Below, in pieces: positions 8,428 through 17,649 of a stretch of DNA of 64,000 nucleotides. The position numbers and the translations under genes are program-made. The notes beneath the pieces are model-generated. The model was not told the DNA's origin. It did not search any database and saw only the letters and a program-made list of their open reading frames with translations. Origin of the DNA: Bacteroidales bacterium H3 (lineage in GTDB: Bacteria > Bacteroidota > Bacteroidia > Bacteroidales > Muribaculaceae); the NCBI GenBank assembly GCA_001701135.1, contig DAAN01000004.1:1-64000 (forward strand), written 5' to 3'. How positions within the stretch are numbered: the stretch's first letter is position 1; each line of letters starts with the position of its first letter.

Positions 8428-8457
8428 AGGCAGTAATCATTTAAGCAAATTCGGCGT

Positions 8458-8916
8458 ATGGATGCTTGGACTATTTGGCTTATCGTGATGGGTTTGCTCC
8501 TCATCATCGAGCTTCTTTCACAGATGATGTGGGCGCTGTGCCTCGCTGTCGGCTGTCTCGGTGGTCTGGTCGGCTCGCTGTTTGGCATCAGTGTGCCCTG
8601 GCAGGTGTTGATATCGGCACTTCTGTCGATAGTGGCGTATATCCTGCTTGTGCCGTTGTTTCAGAAATGGCATGCCCTGTCGGTCGACAAAAAAGGGCGG
8701 GAGGCCCGTACCGGCATGGATGCGTTGTTGGGACGCACAGCCATCGTGAGCGAGGAAATCACGCCCGGTCGTCCGGGACGCGTCCGTATTGACGGAGACA
8801 ACTGGCAGGTAGTGGCGGATTCCCCTTCCGACACTGTGCGGCGTGGCACCGAGGTTGTCGTCACAGGTTATGATTCTATAATCCTTAAAGTGCGTCCGTC
8901 CCGGGGGGACGAATAA
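8458..8916 (+). CDS. NfeD-like membrane protein
   Basis: A 152-residue protein with two or three hydrophobic segments in residues 4-75 and a soluble C-terminal beta domain (about 85-150, starting GMDALLGRTAIVSEEITPG) typical of the NfeD OB fold. NfeD proteins are usually encoded next to an SPFH/stomatin-type protein and are thought to help organise membrane microdomains or control membrane-protein quality. That arrangement is present here: the SPFH gene follows 75 bp downstream on the same strand. No serine-protease (ClpP-like) domain is present, so this is the short form. Confidence 0.85.
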   Translation: MDAWTIWLIVMGLLLIIELLSQMMWALCLAVGCLGGLVGSLFGISVPWQVLISALLSIVAYILLVPLFQKWHALSVDKKGREARTGMDALLGRTAIVSEEITPGRPGRVRIDGDNWQVVADSPSDTVRRGTEVVVTGYDSIILKVRPSRGDE

Positions 8917-8991
8917 GTTTCCCCACTTCGGATTATTAAACAAGTTCTTATTTGTCCGGTTATTTACCGATAATATCTAAAATCTATCTAT

Positions 8992-9978
8992 ATGTCACCT
9001 GAAATCTGGATTCTTATCGCTGTGGTTGTGCTTTTGTGCATCATCGTCATCTCGGCCGGTGTGAAAGTGGTGCCGCAGAGCGAAACGCGAGTAATTGAAC
9101 GCCTTGGACGCTTTCACAGTGTGCTCCCTCCGGGCATCAACTTCATCATCCCCTTTATCGACCGTCCGAAAGTGATTTATCAGCGCACCATTGAGCGCAT
9201 GAGCAATGGCCGCAACTATGTGAAGATGATCTCGACATATAAGATCGACTTGCGCGAACAGGTCTATGACTTTCCTTCGCAGCAGGTAATCACCCGTGAC
9301 AATGTGACCACCGAAATCAATGCGCTTCTTTACTTCCAGATAGTCGATCCGAAAAAGGCGGTCTACGAAATCGACAACCTCCCCAATGCCATAGAGAAAC
9401 TCACCCAGACATCGCTGCGCAATGTCATCGGCGAACTTGAGCTTGACGAGACACTTACTTCGCGCGACACCATCAATTCAAAACTCCAGACGATTCTCGA
9501 TGACGCCTCCAACAAGTGGGGCGTGAAGGTCAACCGCGTGGAACTGCAGGACATCACCCCTCCCGAAAGTGTGCGCGTGGCCATGGAGAAGCAGATGCAG
9601 GCCGAACGTAACCGCCGTGCCGAAATTCTCAATGCCGAGGGTGAAAAGCAATCACGCATACTGAAATCGGAAGGCGACAAAGCCTCGCGCATCAACGAGG
9701 CAGAGGCTATAAAGAAAGCCGAGATTCTTAAAGCCGAAGGAGAGGCTCAGGCCATAATTCTTAACGCCCAGGCTGAAGCCGATGCGATTATGCGGGTGGC
9801 TCAGGCCGTGGCAAGCAACAACACTAACCCCGCCACCTATATGCTTGCCATGAAATATATCGAAGCGCTTAAAGAAATGACCGCGGGCAAGGAGAGCAAG
9901 ACAGTGTTCATGCCCTACGAGGCATCCTCTTTGCTTTCTTCCATCGGGTCGCTCAAATCATTGTTCCCCGGCAGCTGA
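8992..9978 (+). CDS. SPFH/band 7 (stomatin-like, QmcA-type) protein
   Basis: A 328-residue protein with an N-terminal membrane anchor (about residues 4-24), an SPFH domain (about 25-190, with VKVVPQSETRVIERLGRF at its start and VELQDITPP near its end) and an Ala/Glu/Lys-rich coiled coil (about 195-275). Such proteins assemble into large membrane-bound oligomers. It is the second gene of the nfeD operon. The match is strong at family level; the client proteins or pathway cannot be deduced. Confidence 0.9.
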   Translation: MSPEIWILIAVVVLLCIIVISAGVKVVPQSETRVIERLGRFHSVLPPGINFIIPFIDRPKVIYQRTIERMSNGRNYVKMISTYKIDLREQVYDFPSQQVITRDNVTTEINALLYFQIVDPKKAVYEIDNLPNAIEKLTQTSLRNVIGELELDETLTSRDTINSKLQTILDDASNKWGVKVNRVELQDITPPESVRVAMEKQMQAERNRRAEILNAEGEKQSRILKSEGDKASRINEAEAIKKAEILKAEGEAQAIILNAQAEADAIMRVAQAVASNNTNPATYMLAMKYIEALKEMTAGKESKTVFMPYEASSLLSSIGSLKSLFPGS

Positions 9979-10023
9979 TGTCGGGGGATGCCGCACCCAC
10001 ATACGGATAAATATTTTTTTACC

Positions 10024-11247
10024 ATGAAAAATCACGTCATCTTTATAATTCTGGCACTTTGTTTCATCAACGTATGTGCCAGTACAAAAAAAGCTGTCTA
10101 CATTATTATAGACGGAGTCCCCGCCGACCAGATAGAACGTTTACATACTCCGGCTATCTTCGATATCGCCTCGAAAGGAGCTTATGCCCGAGCCTATACG
10201 GGCGGAGAAATCGGTGCCTATTCGCAGACACCGACAATATCGGCTATCGGGTATACGAACTTGTTGACTGCCACATGGTTAAACAAGCATAACGTCGATG
10301 GAAACGACAATCTCAAACCAAACTACAACTACTGGAGTATTTTCCGTATTGCAAAGGAGCAGCCGCATCCTGTAAAAACAGGAATTTATTCAAGTTGGAC
10401 CGATAACCGTACCGTGCTTATCGGAGAAGGTAAAGAAGAAACAGGCAATCTGAAGATAGATTATGTCTACGACGGTTATGACTTGGACAAAAACCGTTTT
10501 CCGCATAAAGAGAAGGACCTGCACGTGTTCGATTACGACGAACAAGTATCAAAAGATGCAGCGGAAAGTATCCGGAAAGATGCACCCGACCTCAGTTGGG
10601 TCTATCTGTGGTATACCGATGATGCCGGTCATATAGAAGGGAACGGAGAGTATTTCGATTCGTATGTGCGCAAAGCCGACGAACAGGTTGCCCGTGTATG
10701 GGAAGCCGTTAAGTATCGCGAAAAACATTTCGATGAAGAGTGGATGGTAATAGTCACCACTGATCACGGACGCGAAGAAAACGGGCACGGACACGGAGGT
10801 CAGTCCGAGCGTGAACGAACAACATGGATTTCGACCAACATACCTGTCAACTCTCACTTTGCCGACAGCAACCTGGCCATTACCGACATTGCGCCCTCCA
10901 TTAGCCGCTACCTCGATTTCGAGATTCCGTCGGCTGTACTATGGGAACAGGACGGCATTCCGTTTATAGGAAAAACGGATATCTGTGATTTAAAAACCAT
11001 GCCTTATGACGATAAGGTTGTCCTTTCCTGGCGTTCCTATACAAAAAAGGCCCCGCCCGTCACCATTTATGCCGCAACGACCAATCAGTTCAGTACCGGA
11101 GGCAAAGATACATACATCGAACTTGCCCACCTTCCGGCCGGAACGACTTCCTATACAGTAGATCTACAAAAACTCCCGACTTCATCGTTTTACAAATTCG
11201 TAGTAGTTGCACCCCACAACCATTTGAATCGTTGGCTTAAGAGGTAA
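10024..11247 (+). CDS. Secreted alkaline phosphatase/phosphodiesterase superfamily protein
   Basis: I place the start at 10024 because MKNHVIFIILALCFINVCAS there is a good signal peptide; an in-frame ATG at 9988 would put 12 polar residues in front. The mature 407-residue precursor has the superfamily's metal and nucleophile segments: YIIIDGVPAD (about 24-33), the threonine nucleophile in SAIGYTNLLT (about 76-85), DDAGHIEG (about 200) and TTDHGREENGHGHGG (about 245-259). A short beta-rich C-terminal part may be FN3-like. The substrate is unknown (phosphodiester or phosphomonoester). The gene is visibly richer in A/T codons than its neighbours, which could mean transfer. It stands 45 bp after the SPFH gene. 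Confidence 0.8.
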   Translation: MKNHVIFIILALCFINVCASTKKAVYIIIDGVPADQIERLHTPAIFDIASKGAYARAYTGGEIGAYSQTPTISAIGYTNLLTATWLNKHNVDGNDNLKPNYNYWSIFRIAKEQPHPVKTGIYSSWTDNRTVLIGEGKEETGNLKIDYVYDGYDLDKNRFPHKEKDLHVFDYDEQVSKDAAESIRKDAPDLSWVYLWYTDDAGHIEGNGEYFDSYVRKADEQVARVWEAVKYREKHFDEEWMVIVTTDHGREENGHGHGGQSERERTTWISTNIPVNSHFADSNLAITDIAPSISRYLDFEIPSAVLWEQDGIPFIGKTDICDLKTMPYDDKVVLSWRSYTKKAPPVTIYAATTNQFSTGGKDTYIELAHLPAGTTSYTVDLQKLPTSSFYKFVVVAPHNHLNRWLKR

Positions 11248-11251
11248 TATA

Positions 11252-11279
11252 AGAGCTTGTTTATTATTAAACAAGCTCT
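11252..11279. repeat. 28-bp palindromic element, copy 1
   Basis: The arm AGAGCTTGTTTA (11252-11263) pairs with TAAACAAGCTCT (11268-11279) around TTAT. It lies between two convergent genes and may serve as a two-way terminator, though neither side has a clear U tract. A copy with one small central change lies at 36727-36754. Confidence 0.75.
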
Positions 11280-11310
11280 AAGTAGCTGATCGAAATTATT
11301 GGGATGGCTC

Positions 11311-12762
11311 TTATTTTTTCCAGAACCAGGGAGAAAGGAGGACGAGGAAAGTGAACAGCTCGAGGCGGCCGATCAGCATGCAGAATGACAGAACCCATTT
11401 TGCGGCGCAGGGGAGGAGGTGATAGCCGGCGGTGTCGCCGTAGCCGAGTCCGTTGGTGCCGAGGCAGCTGAGGGTGGCGAAGAAACTGTCGGTGATCGGG
11501 TATCCGAATGCGCTGATTGTGAGTGCTCCGATGGTTGCGACGGCGATGTAGATGGCGACGAAGGCGGTTATGCGTGTGATTTCGGCGCTCGGAAGGATGT
11601 TGCCGTTGACACGGATTACGTAGATGTGGCGGGGATTCACCGTATGCCTGATTTCGTTGGAAAGGATGCTCCGGAGCGCGCAAAGCCGGTCGACTTTTAT
11701 AGCGCCGGTGGTAGAACCGGCGCATGCTCCGGAGAGCATCAGCAGCATGGTGACGAGGATGACGAATGGCCCCCAGAGGGTGAAGTTGTCGAGAGTGAAT
11801 CCTGTGGATGTGATTGCGGAAATGGCGTGGAAGAGGGGGGCGACGAGTATGTCGTGGAAACTGTGGACGCGACCCTGGATGAGAAGTGACGCCAGGATGG
11901 CAAGATAGGCGACAAAGATTATTGCGAGGTATGCGCGGAATACGTCGTTGCGCCACAGGGCGCGTGCGTTGCCGCGGCATGCGGTGTATAGCAGGCTGAA
12001 GTTAACGCCTCCAATGAGCATGAAGATGGTGACGATGGAGGAAATGTAGTCTGAATTCCACCAGGCGATGCTGTTGTTGCGTGTGGAGAATCCTCCGGTG
12101 GAGATGCACGCCATGCTTTGACAAATGGCGTCGAAGAAGTTCATAGGGCCGATCCAGAGGAGGAGGGTCATGGCGAGAGTGAGGGCAAGATATACGGTCC
12201 AGAGGCTTAGGGCCGTGTGGCGGATGCGCGGATGCAGTTTTTCGTGTGTGATGCCGCTGGTCTCGGCATTGTACATGGGTATTCCCCCTTTTTCGTTTAG
12301 AGTGGGGAGCAGCGCGAGGATGAAAAGGATTATGCCGAGGCCTCCGACCCATTGGGTCATGGCACGCCACAGCAGTATGCCTTTGCTGAGCGATTCAACG
12401 TCGGGGAGAGTTGTGGCGCCGGTGGTGGTGAATCCCGACATGGTTTCAAAGAAGGCATCGGTGATGCCGAGGGGTGTCCGGCAGAAGATGAATGGGAGCA
12501 TGCCGAAGATGGAGAATACAATCCATGAGATCGACACCAGCAGGTAGCTTTCGCGACGGCGTATGGTGATTCTATGGAAGCGGCATGTCCATGAGAGGAT
12601 GGCGCCTGCGACGGATGCGCCGCCGATGCCGAGGATGAATCCGGTGGATGGCTGCCGTTCGACTATGTTTACGATGAACGGGATGACCATGAGCAGTGCT
12701 TCGATCATGAGTAACCATCCCAGTATGCGGAATACTGATTTGTAGCTGATTGCTATTTTCAT
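11311..12762 (-). CDS. trkH: Trk-type potassium uptake membrane subunit TrkH
   Basis: A 483-residue polytopic membrane protein with about ten hydrophobic segments. Four pore-loop motifs are visible in order: SGFTTTGATTL, ACISTGGFST, AITSTGFTL and CLGTNGLGYGD, each with the conserved glycine of the selectivity filter. It passes K+ (or Na+) across the inner membrane and is gated by the TrkA protein encoded directly upstream; the two genes overlap by 4 bp. An alternative frame (11267-11980) is a shadow. Confidence 0.93.
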   Translation of the reverse strand: MKIAISYKSVFRILGWLLMIEALLMVIPFIVNIVERQPSTGFILGIGGASVAGAILSWTCRFHRITIRRRESYLLVSISWIVFSIFGMLPFIFCRTPLGITDAFFETMSGFTTTGATTLPDVESLSKGILLWRAMTQWVGGLGIILFILALLPTLNEKGGIPMYNAETSGITHEKLHPRIRHTALSLWTVYLALTLAMTLLLWIGPMNFFDAICQSMACISTGGFSTRNNSIAWWNSDYISSIVTIFMLIGGVNFSLLYTACRGNARALWRNDVFRAYLAIIFVAYLAILASLLIQGRVHSFHDILVAPLFHAISAITSTGFTLDNFTLWGPFVILVTMLLMLSGACAGSTTGAIKVDRLCALRSILSNEIRHTVNPRHIYVIRVNGNILPSAEITRITAFVAIYIAVATIGALTISAFGYPITDSFFATLSCLGTNGLGYGDTAGYHLLPCAAKWVLSFCMLIGRLELFTFLVLLSPWFWKK

Positions 12763-14093
12763 TTGAACAGGCGTTGCAGTTTGAGCAAGGCTCCGGGGAG
12801 GAAGAAGATGATGAGCCGGTCGCCGGGAAGAATTTCGGTGTTGCCGTCGATAAGGATGGCTTCATCGCCGCGGATAAGGCCGCCGAGGGTAAGGTCGTGA
12901 GGAAGTCGCAGCGAACGCACCGGGCGTCCGGTCAGCTCGCTGCCGGTGTGTACCTCAACTTCGGCCACTTCGGCGTCGCCCAGTGCGAAAGTGTTGCCCA
13001 CGGGGATGCGGGTGCCGAGAATGTCGCGCAGGATATGCGAGGAAGTGATAAGTTTTTTATTCACCACTTTGTCGATGGTGAGGCTTTCTGCCTCGGGGAT
13101 GTATTGCAGATCCTCGATCTGGGCCACGGTGCGTCTCACGTGCTGCTCCTTGGCCACCATACATGCCACGATGTTTGAGGCCGCGCTGTCGTTCAGGGCC
13201 ACGAAAAGGTCCATGGAGCCGAGCTGTTCCTCCTCCATGGTGCGCAGGTCGGTTGGCGCTGCGTTGACTACAGTGATGCCGTCCACGGCTGCGGCCAGTC
13301 TGCGGCAACGTTCGCGGTCATCGTCCATGACGGTGAGATTGAACCGCCGGCGCATGTCGCGGCACAGGATGTCGGTGATTTTGCCCCCGCCTGAAATCAT
13401 CACGTTGTGTATTTTGATTTCTTCATGGCCGGTGAGTTGTGCCAGGGCGTCGAGGTCGGCCGGCATGACGGTGAAATAGGCCACGTCGCCCGGTTGTGTG
13501 GCGTCGCTGCCCGACGGGATTATAATGCGATGGCCGCGGCGTATCGCAGCGATGTGGAAGAAACGGTGCTCGCGGGCGAAACTGCTCAGCAGGCGGTCGG
13601 CAAGAGGCGAGTCTCCGGTGATTTTCACGCCGAGGAGCAGCAGTTTTCCGTCGCCGAATTCCGACCATGAGATCACCCAGTTGTGCTCGATGAAATGCAT
13701 GATCTGAGATGCGACGAGCATCTCCGGAAATACGAGCGAATCCACGCCGCCCGATTTGAAATTGTCGAGAATCGATGGGGAGAAATATTCGGGATTGTCC
13801 ACGCGCGCCACAGTCCGCTTTGCTCCGAGCACATGTGCTATTTGACATGCCGCGAGGTTGGTGGTCTGCCATGGGGTGACGGCCACGAAGAGATCTGCAT
13901 CGGCGGCTCCGGCGCGCAACAGGTCGGCGGGGGATGTGGGATCGCCCACCGATACCATCATATTATGTGTGGAGTCGAGGCTGGCAAGATAATCCTTGTC
14001 GGCGCTCATCAGCACCACATCCTGGTTTTCGTAGCTTAAGGAAGTAGCCAGATGTGTGCCTGTGTCGCCGCTTCCGGCAATTAGAATTTTCAT
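12759..14093 (-). CDS. trkA: Trk potassium uptake regulatory subunit TrkA
   Basis: A 444-residue peripheral protein. I start it at 14093 because MKILIAGSGDTGTHLA begins the first Rossmann fold directly; an in-frame start 15 codons upstream lies in the promoter region. Two RCK units are present: NAD-binding domain at residues 1-120 with its C-domain, and a second at about 225-345 (MISGGGKITDIL) with its C-domain. It binds nucleotides and controls TrkH. The gene overlaps trkH by 4 bp. Confidence 0.92.
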   Translation of the reverse strand: MKILIAGSGDTGTHLATSLSYENQDVVLMSADKDYLASLDSTHNMMVSVGDPTSPADLLRAGAADADLFVAVTPWQTTNLAACQIAHVLGAKRTVARVDNPEYFSPSILDNFKSGGVDSLVFPEMLVASQIMHFIEHNWVISWSEFGDGKLLLLGVKITGDSPLADRLLSSFAREHRFFHIAAIRRGHRIIIPSGSDATQPGDVAYFTVMPADLDALAQLTGHEEIKIHNVMISGGGKITDILCRDMRRRFNLTVMDDDRERCRRLAAAVDGITVVNAAPTDLRTMEEEQLGSMDLFVALNDSAASNIVACMVAKEQHVRRTVAQIEDLQYIPEAESLTIDKVVNKKLITSSHILRDILGTRIPVGNTFALGDAEVAEVEVHTGSELTGRPVRSLRLPHDLTLGGLIRGDEAILIDGNTEILPGDRLIIFFLPGALLKLQRLFK

Positions 14094-14135
14094 ATAAATG
14101 ATATCGACCGTTAATTTCGACCGGTTATTTAAATG

Positions 14136-14166
14136 CAAAATTAGTGCGTTTTTTCTTAAAAAACAA
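14136..14166 (-). promoter_or_regulatory. Promoter of trkA-trkH
   Basis: On the minus strand there is a TTG (14164-14166), a 20-bp spacer and TAATTTTG (14136-14143), 43 bp before the trkA ATG. Confidence 0.55.
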
Positions 14167-14219
14167 TTTCAGTGACGAGATGGTGCATTCAGTCGGCGAA
14201 GTTGAGACCGAAAAATAGT

Positions 14220-14251
14220 TTTGCAGTTACGGAAAGAATTCCTTAACTTTG
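14220..14251 (+). promoter_or_regulatory. Promoter of the thiamine operon
   Basis: TTTG at 14220-14223, a 20-bp spacer and TAACTTTG at 14244-14251, an excellent Bacteroidales promoter. Transcription should start near 14258, leaving room for the TPP riboswitch in the leader. Confidence 0.75.
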
Positions 14252-14302
14252 CGCTGTTAAGTAAAAGCCGACATCTTCTGTATTAATTTCGACTGTTTGC
14301 TT

Positions 14303-14382
14303 AAAGGGGTGTCTTCCGGATTTGTCGGAGAGGCTGAGATCAGACCCTATGAACTTGATGCGGGTAATTCCGCCGAAAGGAG
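14303..14382 (+). promoter_or_regulatory. TPP (THI-box) riboswitch
   Basis: The conserved TPP-aptamer blocks are present in order: GGGGTGTC near 14307, GGCTGAGATCAGACCC at 14332-14347 (pyrimidine-binding CUGAGA), and ACTTGATGCGGGTAATTCCG at 14353-14372. The element ends 8-10 nt before the thiS ATG, so it most likely blocks translation initiation when thiamine pyrophosphate is bound rather than using a terminator; no U tract is present. Confidence 0.95.
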
Positions 14383-14389
14383 AAAAATT

Positions 14390-14593
14390 ATGACTGTATA
14401 TTTAAATCGCAAGGAATTTACCACCGAAGCCTCCGCGCTGACGGTGGTGCGTCTGCTTGAACTCAACGACATGCCCCGCAAGGGTATAGCGGTTGCTGTC
14501 AACGGTCGCGTGGTGCCTAAAACCGCATGGGAATCGGCCTTACTGGCCGACGGGGACAAGATCACAGTGATCACTGCTGTCTGCGGGGGCTGA
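14390..14593 (+). CDS. thiS: Sulfur carrier protein ThiS
   Basis: A 67-residue ubiquitin-like protein ending in Gly-Gly (TAVCGG), the site adenylated by ThiF and then carrying sulfur as a thiocarboxylate for thiazole formation. I use the ATG at 14390, directly after the riboswitch; the longer open frame starting at 14297 would translate the riboswitch itself. The stop overlaps the next ATG as TGATG, so translation of the two is coupled. Confidence 0.95.
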   Translation: MTVYLNRKEFTTEASALTVVRLLELNDMPRKGIAVAVNGRVVPKTAWESALLADGDKITVITAVCGG

Positions 14594-15765
14594 TGAAGCT
14601 CATAGCCATCACCCTGCCTGAGTTTTTCCGCGATGAGCCGGAGGCTGTGTGCCGCCTGCTCGACGCGGGATGGGCGCGTGTGCACATCCGCAAACCGGGC
14701 GCAACGACCAGCGAAGTAGCAGAACTTATAAAGGCGATACCGGCATATTACCGTAGCCGACTCTCGCTTCATGACCATTTCGAACTTGCCGGACCTATGG
14801 GTGTCGGCGGACTACACCTCAACCGTCGTAATCCAGTGTTGCCGCCCCGATGGAGCGGCGTGGTGAGCCGGTCGTGTCATACTGTCGAGGAGGTCGAAAG
14901 TGGCAGCGCGTTCGACTATGCAATGCTCAGCCCCGTTTTCGACAGCATCTCCAAGCCCGGATATAAATCGCGTTTCTCTCCCTCCAGCCTCTCGCGGCAG
15001 GGATTGCCGTTGAAGCATCTCTGCGCTCTCGGCGGCGTCACCGCGGCACGTCTGCCTCAGCTTGTCAGAGCCGGGTTCGGCTGGGCTGCCATGCTGTCGC
15101 AGGCCTGGACGCCCCAGGCACCGATGTTTGCACATATGTTGGAGAATATGACAGAATCAACCATACTTCAGTTTATCACCCACACCGACTTCGGCCTCGA
15201 GAAGGTTCTTCGCGGCGGATGCCGGTGGGTGCAACTGCGCATCAAAGATGTCGATGACGCTGCTTTTACCGAGGTGGCCGGTCGTGTAGTGCCTATGTGC
15301 CATGCCTACGGAGCCACGGTGATATTCGATGACCGCGTGCATCTGGTCGAGGCGCTCGGTGCCGATGGTGTGCATGTGGGGAAAAACGACATGCCTGTGG
15401 CTGAGGCACGTGCGCTGCTCGGCCCCTCAAAAATAATCGGCGCGACAGCCAATACGGCCTCCGATCTGATGGCGGCCTCCGTAGCCGGCGCCGACTATGC
15501 CGGCCTTGGCCCTTTTCGTTTTACCACCACTAAAAAAGGGCTGGCACCGCTGCTTGGTATCGACGGCTATGCAGACATAATCTCTCGTTGCCGTGCCGAA
15601 GGGCTTTCTATCCCCGTTGTGGCCATCGGAGGCATCACTGTCGACGATCTGCCGCGACTCAAACACACCGGGGTGGATGGCGTGGCCGTTTCAGGGACTG
15701 TCCTGAATTCTCCTGATCCGGAAAAAACAACATTCCAAATACTCTCAACATGGAAAAACTCATAA
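14593..15765 (+). CDS. TenI-ThiE fusion (TenI-like domain plus thiamine phosphate synthase)
   Basis: One uninterrupted 390-residue frame holds two TIM-barrel domains of the same superfamily. Residues 1-180 are TenI/ThiE2-like ([45 protein letters not shown]). Residues 186-390 are a full ThiE with [20 protein letters not shown], a [11 protein letters not shown] phosphate/metal segment and VVAIGGI. ThiE joins HMP-pyrophosphate to thiazole phosphate; TenI-type proteins speed aromatisation of the thiazole product. In Bacteroides, as I recall, the two are separate genes at opposite ends of the operon. The start at 14593 overlaps the thiS stop, and the 3' end overlaps thiG by 16 bp. Confidence 0.88.
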   Translation: MKLIAITLPEFFRDEPEAVCRLLDAGWARVHIRKPGATTSEVAELIKAIPAYYRSRLSLHDHFELAGPMGVGGLHLNRRNPVLPPRWSGVVSRSCHTVEEVESGSAFDYAMLSPVFDSISKPGYKSRFSPSSLSRQGLPLKHLCALGGVTAARLPQLVRAGFGWAAMLSQAWTPQAPMFAHMLENMTESTILQFITHTDFGLEKVLRGGCRWVQLRIKDVDDAAFTEVAGRVVPMCHAYGATVIFDDRVHLVEALGADGVHVGKNDMPVAEARALLGPSKIIGATANTASDLMAASVAGADYAGLGPFRFTTTKKGLAPLLGIDGYADIISRCRAEGLSIPVVAIGGITVDDLPRLKHTGVDGVAVSGTVLNSPDPEKTTFQILSTWKNS

Positions 15766-16517
15766 TAGGAGGACGAGAATTCTCCAGCCGCCTGTTCACC
15801 GGAACGGGCAAATTCAGCAGCAATGAACTGATGAGCCGGGCCATAGCGGCCTCAGGCTCGGAGATGGTGACTGTGGCGCTCAAACGCATCGACACAGCCA
15901 ACCGCGAAGATGACATGCTCCGCCACATTCTGCGCCCCGGGGTGCAGTTGCTCCCCAACACCTCGGGAGTGCGCAATGCTGAGGAGGCTGTGCTCGCCGC
16001 CCAGCTGGCCCGCGAGGCTTTTGAGACCGATTTTATCAAACTCGAAATCCATCCCGATCCAAAATATCTCCTCCCCGACCCGGTGGAAACGCTTAAAGCA
16101 ACAGAAGAACTCGCCAAAATGGGTTTCATCGTGCTCCCTTACATTCAGGCCGATCCTGTGTTGTGCAAACGTCTTGAAGAGGCCGGCACTGCAGCCGTGA
16201 TGCCTTTGGGTGCTCCCATCGGCACCAACAAGGGACTTGTGGTGCGCGATATGCTTGAAATCATAATCGCCGAGAGCAATGTGCCGGTTGTGGTCGATGC
16301 CGGTATCGGCGCCCCCTCGCATGCGGCGGCGGCAATGGAGATGGGTGCCGATGCAGTGCTGGTCAACACTGCCATTGCAGTGGCCGGTGATCCGATAGCC
16401 ATGGCGCAGGCATTTGCAAAAGCTGTAGAGGCAGGCCGTGACGCTTACGAGGCAGGGCTGGGCAGCCGATCGTCGGTAGCTGTCGCCAGCTCGCCTCTCA
16501 CATCGTTTCTTGACTGA
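15750..16517 (+). CDS. thiG: Thiazole synthase ThiG
   Basis: A 255-residue TIM-barrel protein. It forms thiazole phosphate from 1-deoxy-D-xylulose-5-phosphate, dehydroglycine and ThiS thiocarboxylate. The start [16 protein letters not shown], the segment VALKRID with the Schiff-base lysine (about residue 41 of the conserved block, with a second [16 protein letters not shown]) and the phosphate site [20 protein letters not shown] are typical. The ATG lies inside the end of the upstream gene (16-bp overlap). Confidence 0.95.
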   Translation: MEKLIIGGREFSSRLFTGTGKFSSNELMSRAIAASGSEMVTVALKRIDTANREDDMLRHILRPGVQLLPNTSGVRNAEEAVLAAQLAREAFETDFIKLEIHPDPKYLLPDPVETLKATEELAKMGFIVLPYIQADPVLCKRLEEAGTAAVMPLGAPIGTNKGLVVRDMLEIIIAESNVPVVVDAGIGAPSHAAAAMEMGADAVLVNTAIAVAGDPIAMAQAFAKAVEAGRDAYEAGLGSRSSVAVASSPLTSFLD

Positions 16518-16525
16518 GAATCACC

Positions 16526-17635
16526 ATGTTTTCCGATATATTGCTTAATTACGACTGGGATGAGACCACAGCCCGGATCAATGCCAAGGAGGCTGCCGAC
16601 GTGGAGCGAGCACTTGCCGCCCGGCATCCGACGCCCGATGATTTCATGGCTCTGGTCTCTCCCGCGGCCGAACCTTATCTGGAGCGGATGGCGGCGCTGA
16701 GCCGCATGTACACTCTGGAGCGTTTCGGCAAGACGATTTCGATGTACATCCCCATGTACATAACCAATTCATGCACAAACTCGTGTGTCTATTGCGGTTT
16801 CAACCGTCACAACAAGTTTGACCGCGTGGTGCTCACTATGGATCAGATTGAGGAGGAGTGCAAGGCCATCCGCGAACTCGGTCCGTTTGAAAATCTGCTG
16901 CTGGTCACCGGCGAGAATCCCCGTGTGGCCGGTGTGGAATATCTCGAGCAGGCACTGCGCACATGCCGGCCCTATTTCAATAATCTGACTGTAGAGGTGA
17001 TGCCTCTCAGTGCCGAAGATTATGCCCGTCTGACACATTCGGGACTTAACGGGGTTGTGTGCTTTCAGGAGACCTACCATCGCGATAATTACAGAAAATA
17101 TCATCCGGCGGGGATGAAATCCAACTTTGAATGGCGTGTGAACGGTTTCGACCGCATGGGACAGGCCGGCGTGCATAAAATCGGTATGGGTGTGCTGCTC
17201 GGACTCGAGGAGTGGCGCACCGACGTGACGATGATGGCACTGCATCTGCGCTATCTGCGCAAACATTACTGGCGCACCCGCTACAGTGTCAATTTCCCGC
17301 GGCTGCGTCCTGCCGCCGGTGGTTTCCAGCCGAATACGGTGGTGAGCGACCGGCAGCTGGCGCAACTCACGTTTGCATTCCGCATTTTCGACCATGATGT
17401 CGATATCTCCTATTCGACCCGCGAACGCCCGGAGTTCCGGAGCAATATGCTCACACTCGGCGCTACTTCGCTCAGCGCGGGATCGAAAACCGACCCCGGG
17501 GGCTACCGCACCTATCCGCAGTCGCTGGAACAGTTTGCCGTCAGCGACGAACGTTCGCCACGCGAGGTGGCCGATGACATCCGCAGCCGAGGCTATGAGG
17601 TGGTGTGGAAAGACTGGGACAAAGTATTTGACTGA
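16526..17635 (+). CDS. thiH: 2-iminoacetate synthase ThiH (radical SAM)
   Basis: A 369-residue radical SAM enzyme with the CxxxCxxC cluster as CTNSCVYC (about residues 84-91). It cleaves tyrosine to give 2-iminoacetate (dehydroglycine) for ThiG. The choice of ThiH rather than the oxygen-dependent ThiO suits an anaerobe. It begins 8 bp after thiG. In related Bacteroides operons thiC usually stands between thiG and thiH; here nothing does. Confidence 0.94.
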   Translation: MFSDILLNYDWDETTARINAKEAADVERALAARHPTPDDFMALVSPAAEPYLERMAALSRMYTLERFGKTISMYIPMYITNSCTNSCVYCGFNRHNKFDRVVLTMDQIEEECKAIRELGPFENLLLVTGENPRVAGVEYLEQALRTCRPYFNNLTVEVMPLSAEDYARLTHSGLNGVVCFQETYHRDNYRKYHPAGMKSNFEWRVNGFDRMGQAGVHKIGMGVLLGLEEWRTDVTMMALHLRYLRKHYWRTRYSVNFPRLRPAAGGFQPNTVVSDRQLAQLTFAFRIFDHDVDISYSTRERPEFRSNMLTLGATSLSAGSKTDPGGYRTYPQSLEQFAVSDERSPREVADDIRSRGYEVVWKDWDKVFD

Positions 17636-17649
17636 CCTCAGGGTTGTAT

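Noticed and set aside
14297..14389. Extension of thiS upstream into the riboswitch
   Set aside because: The bases are the conserved TPP aptamer; the ATG at 14390 gives the usual ThiS length.
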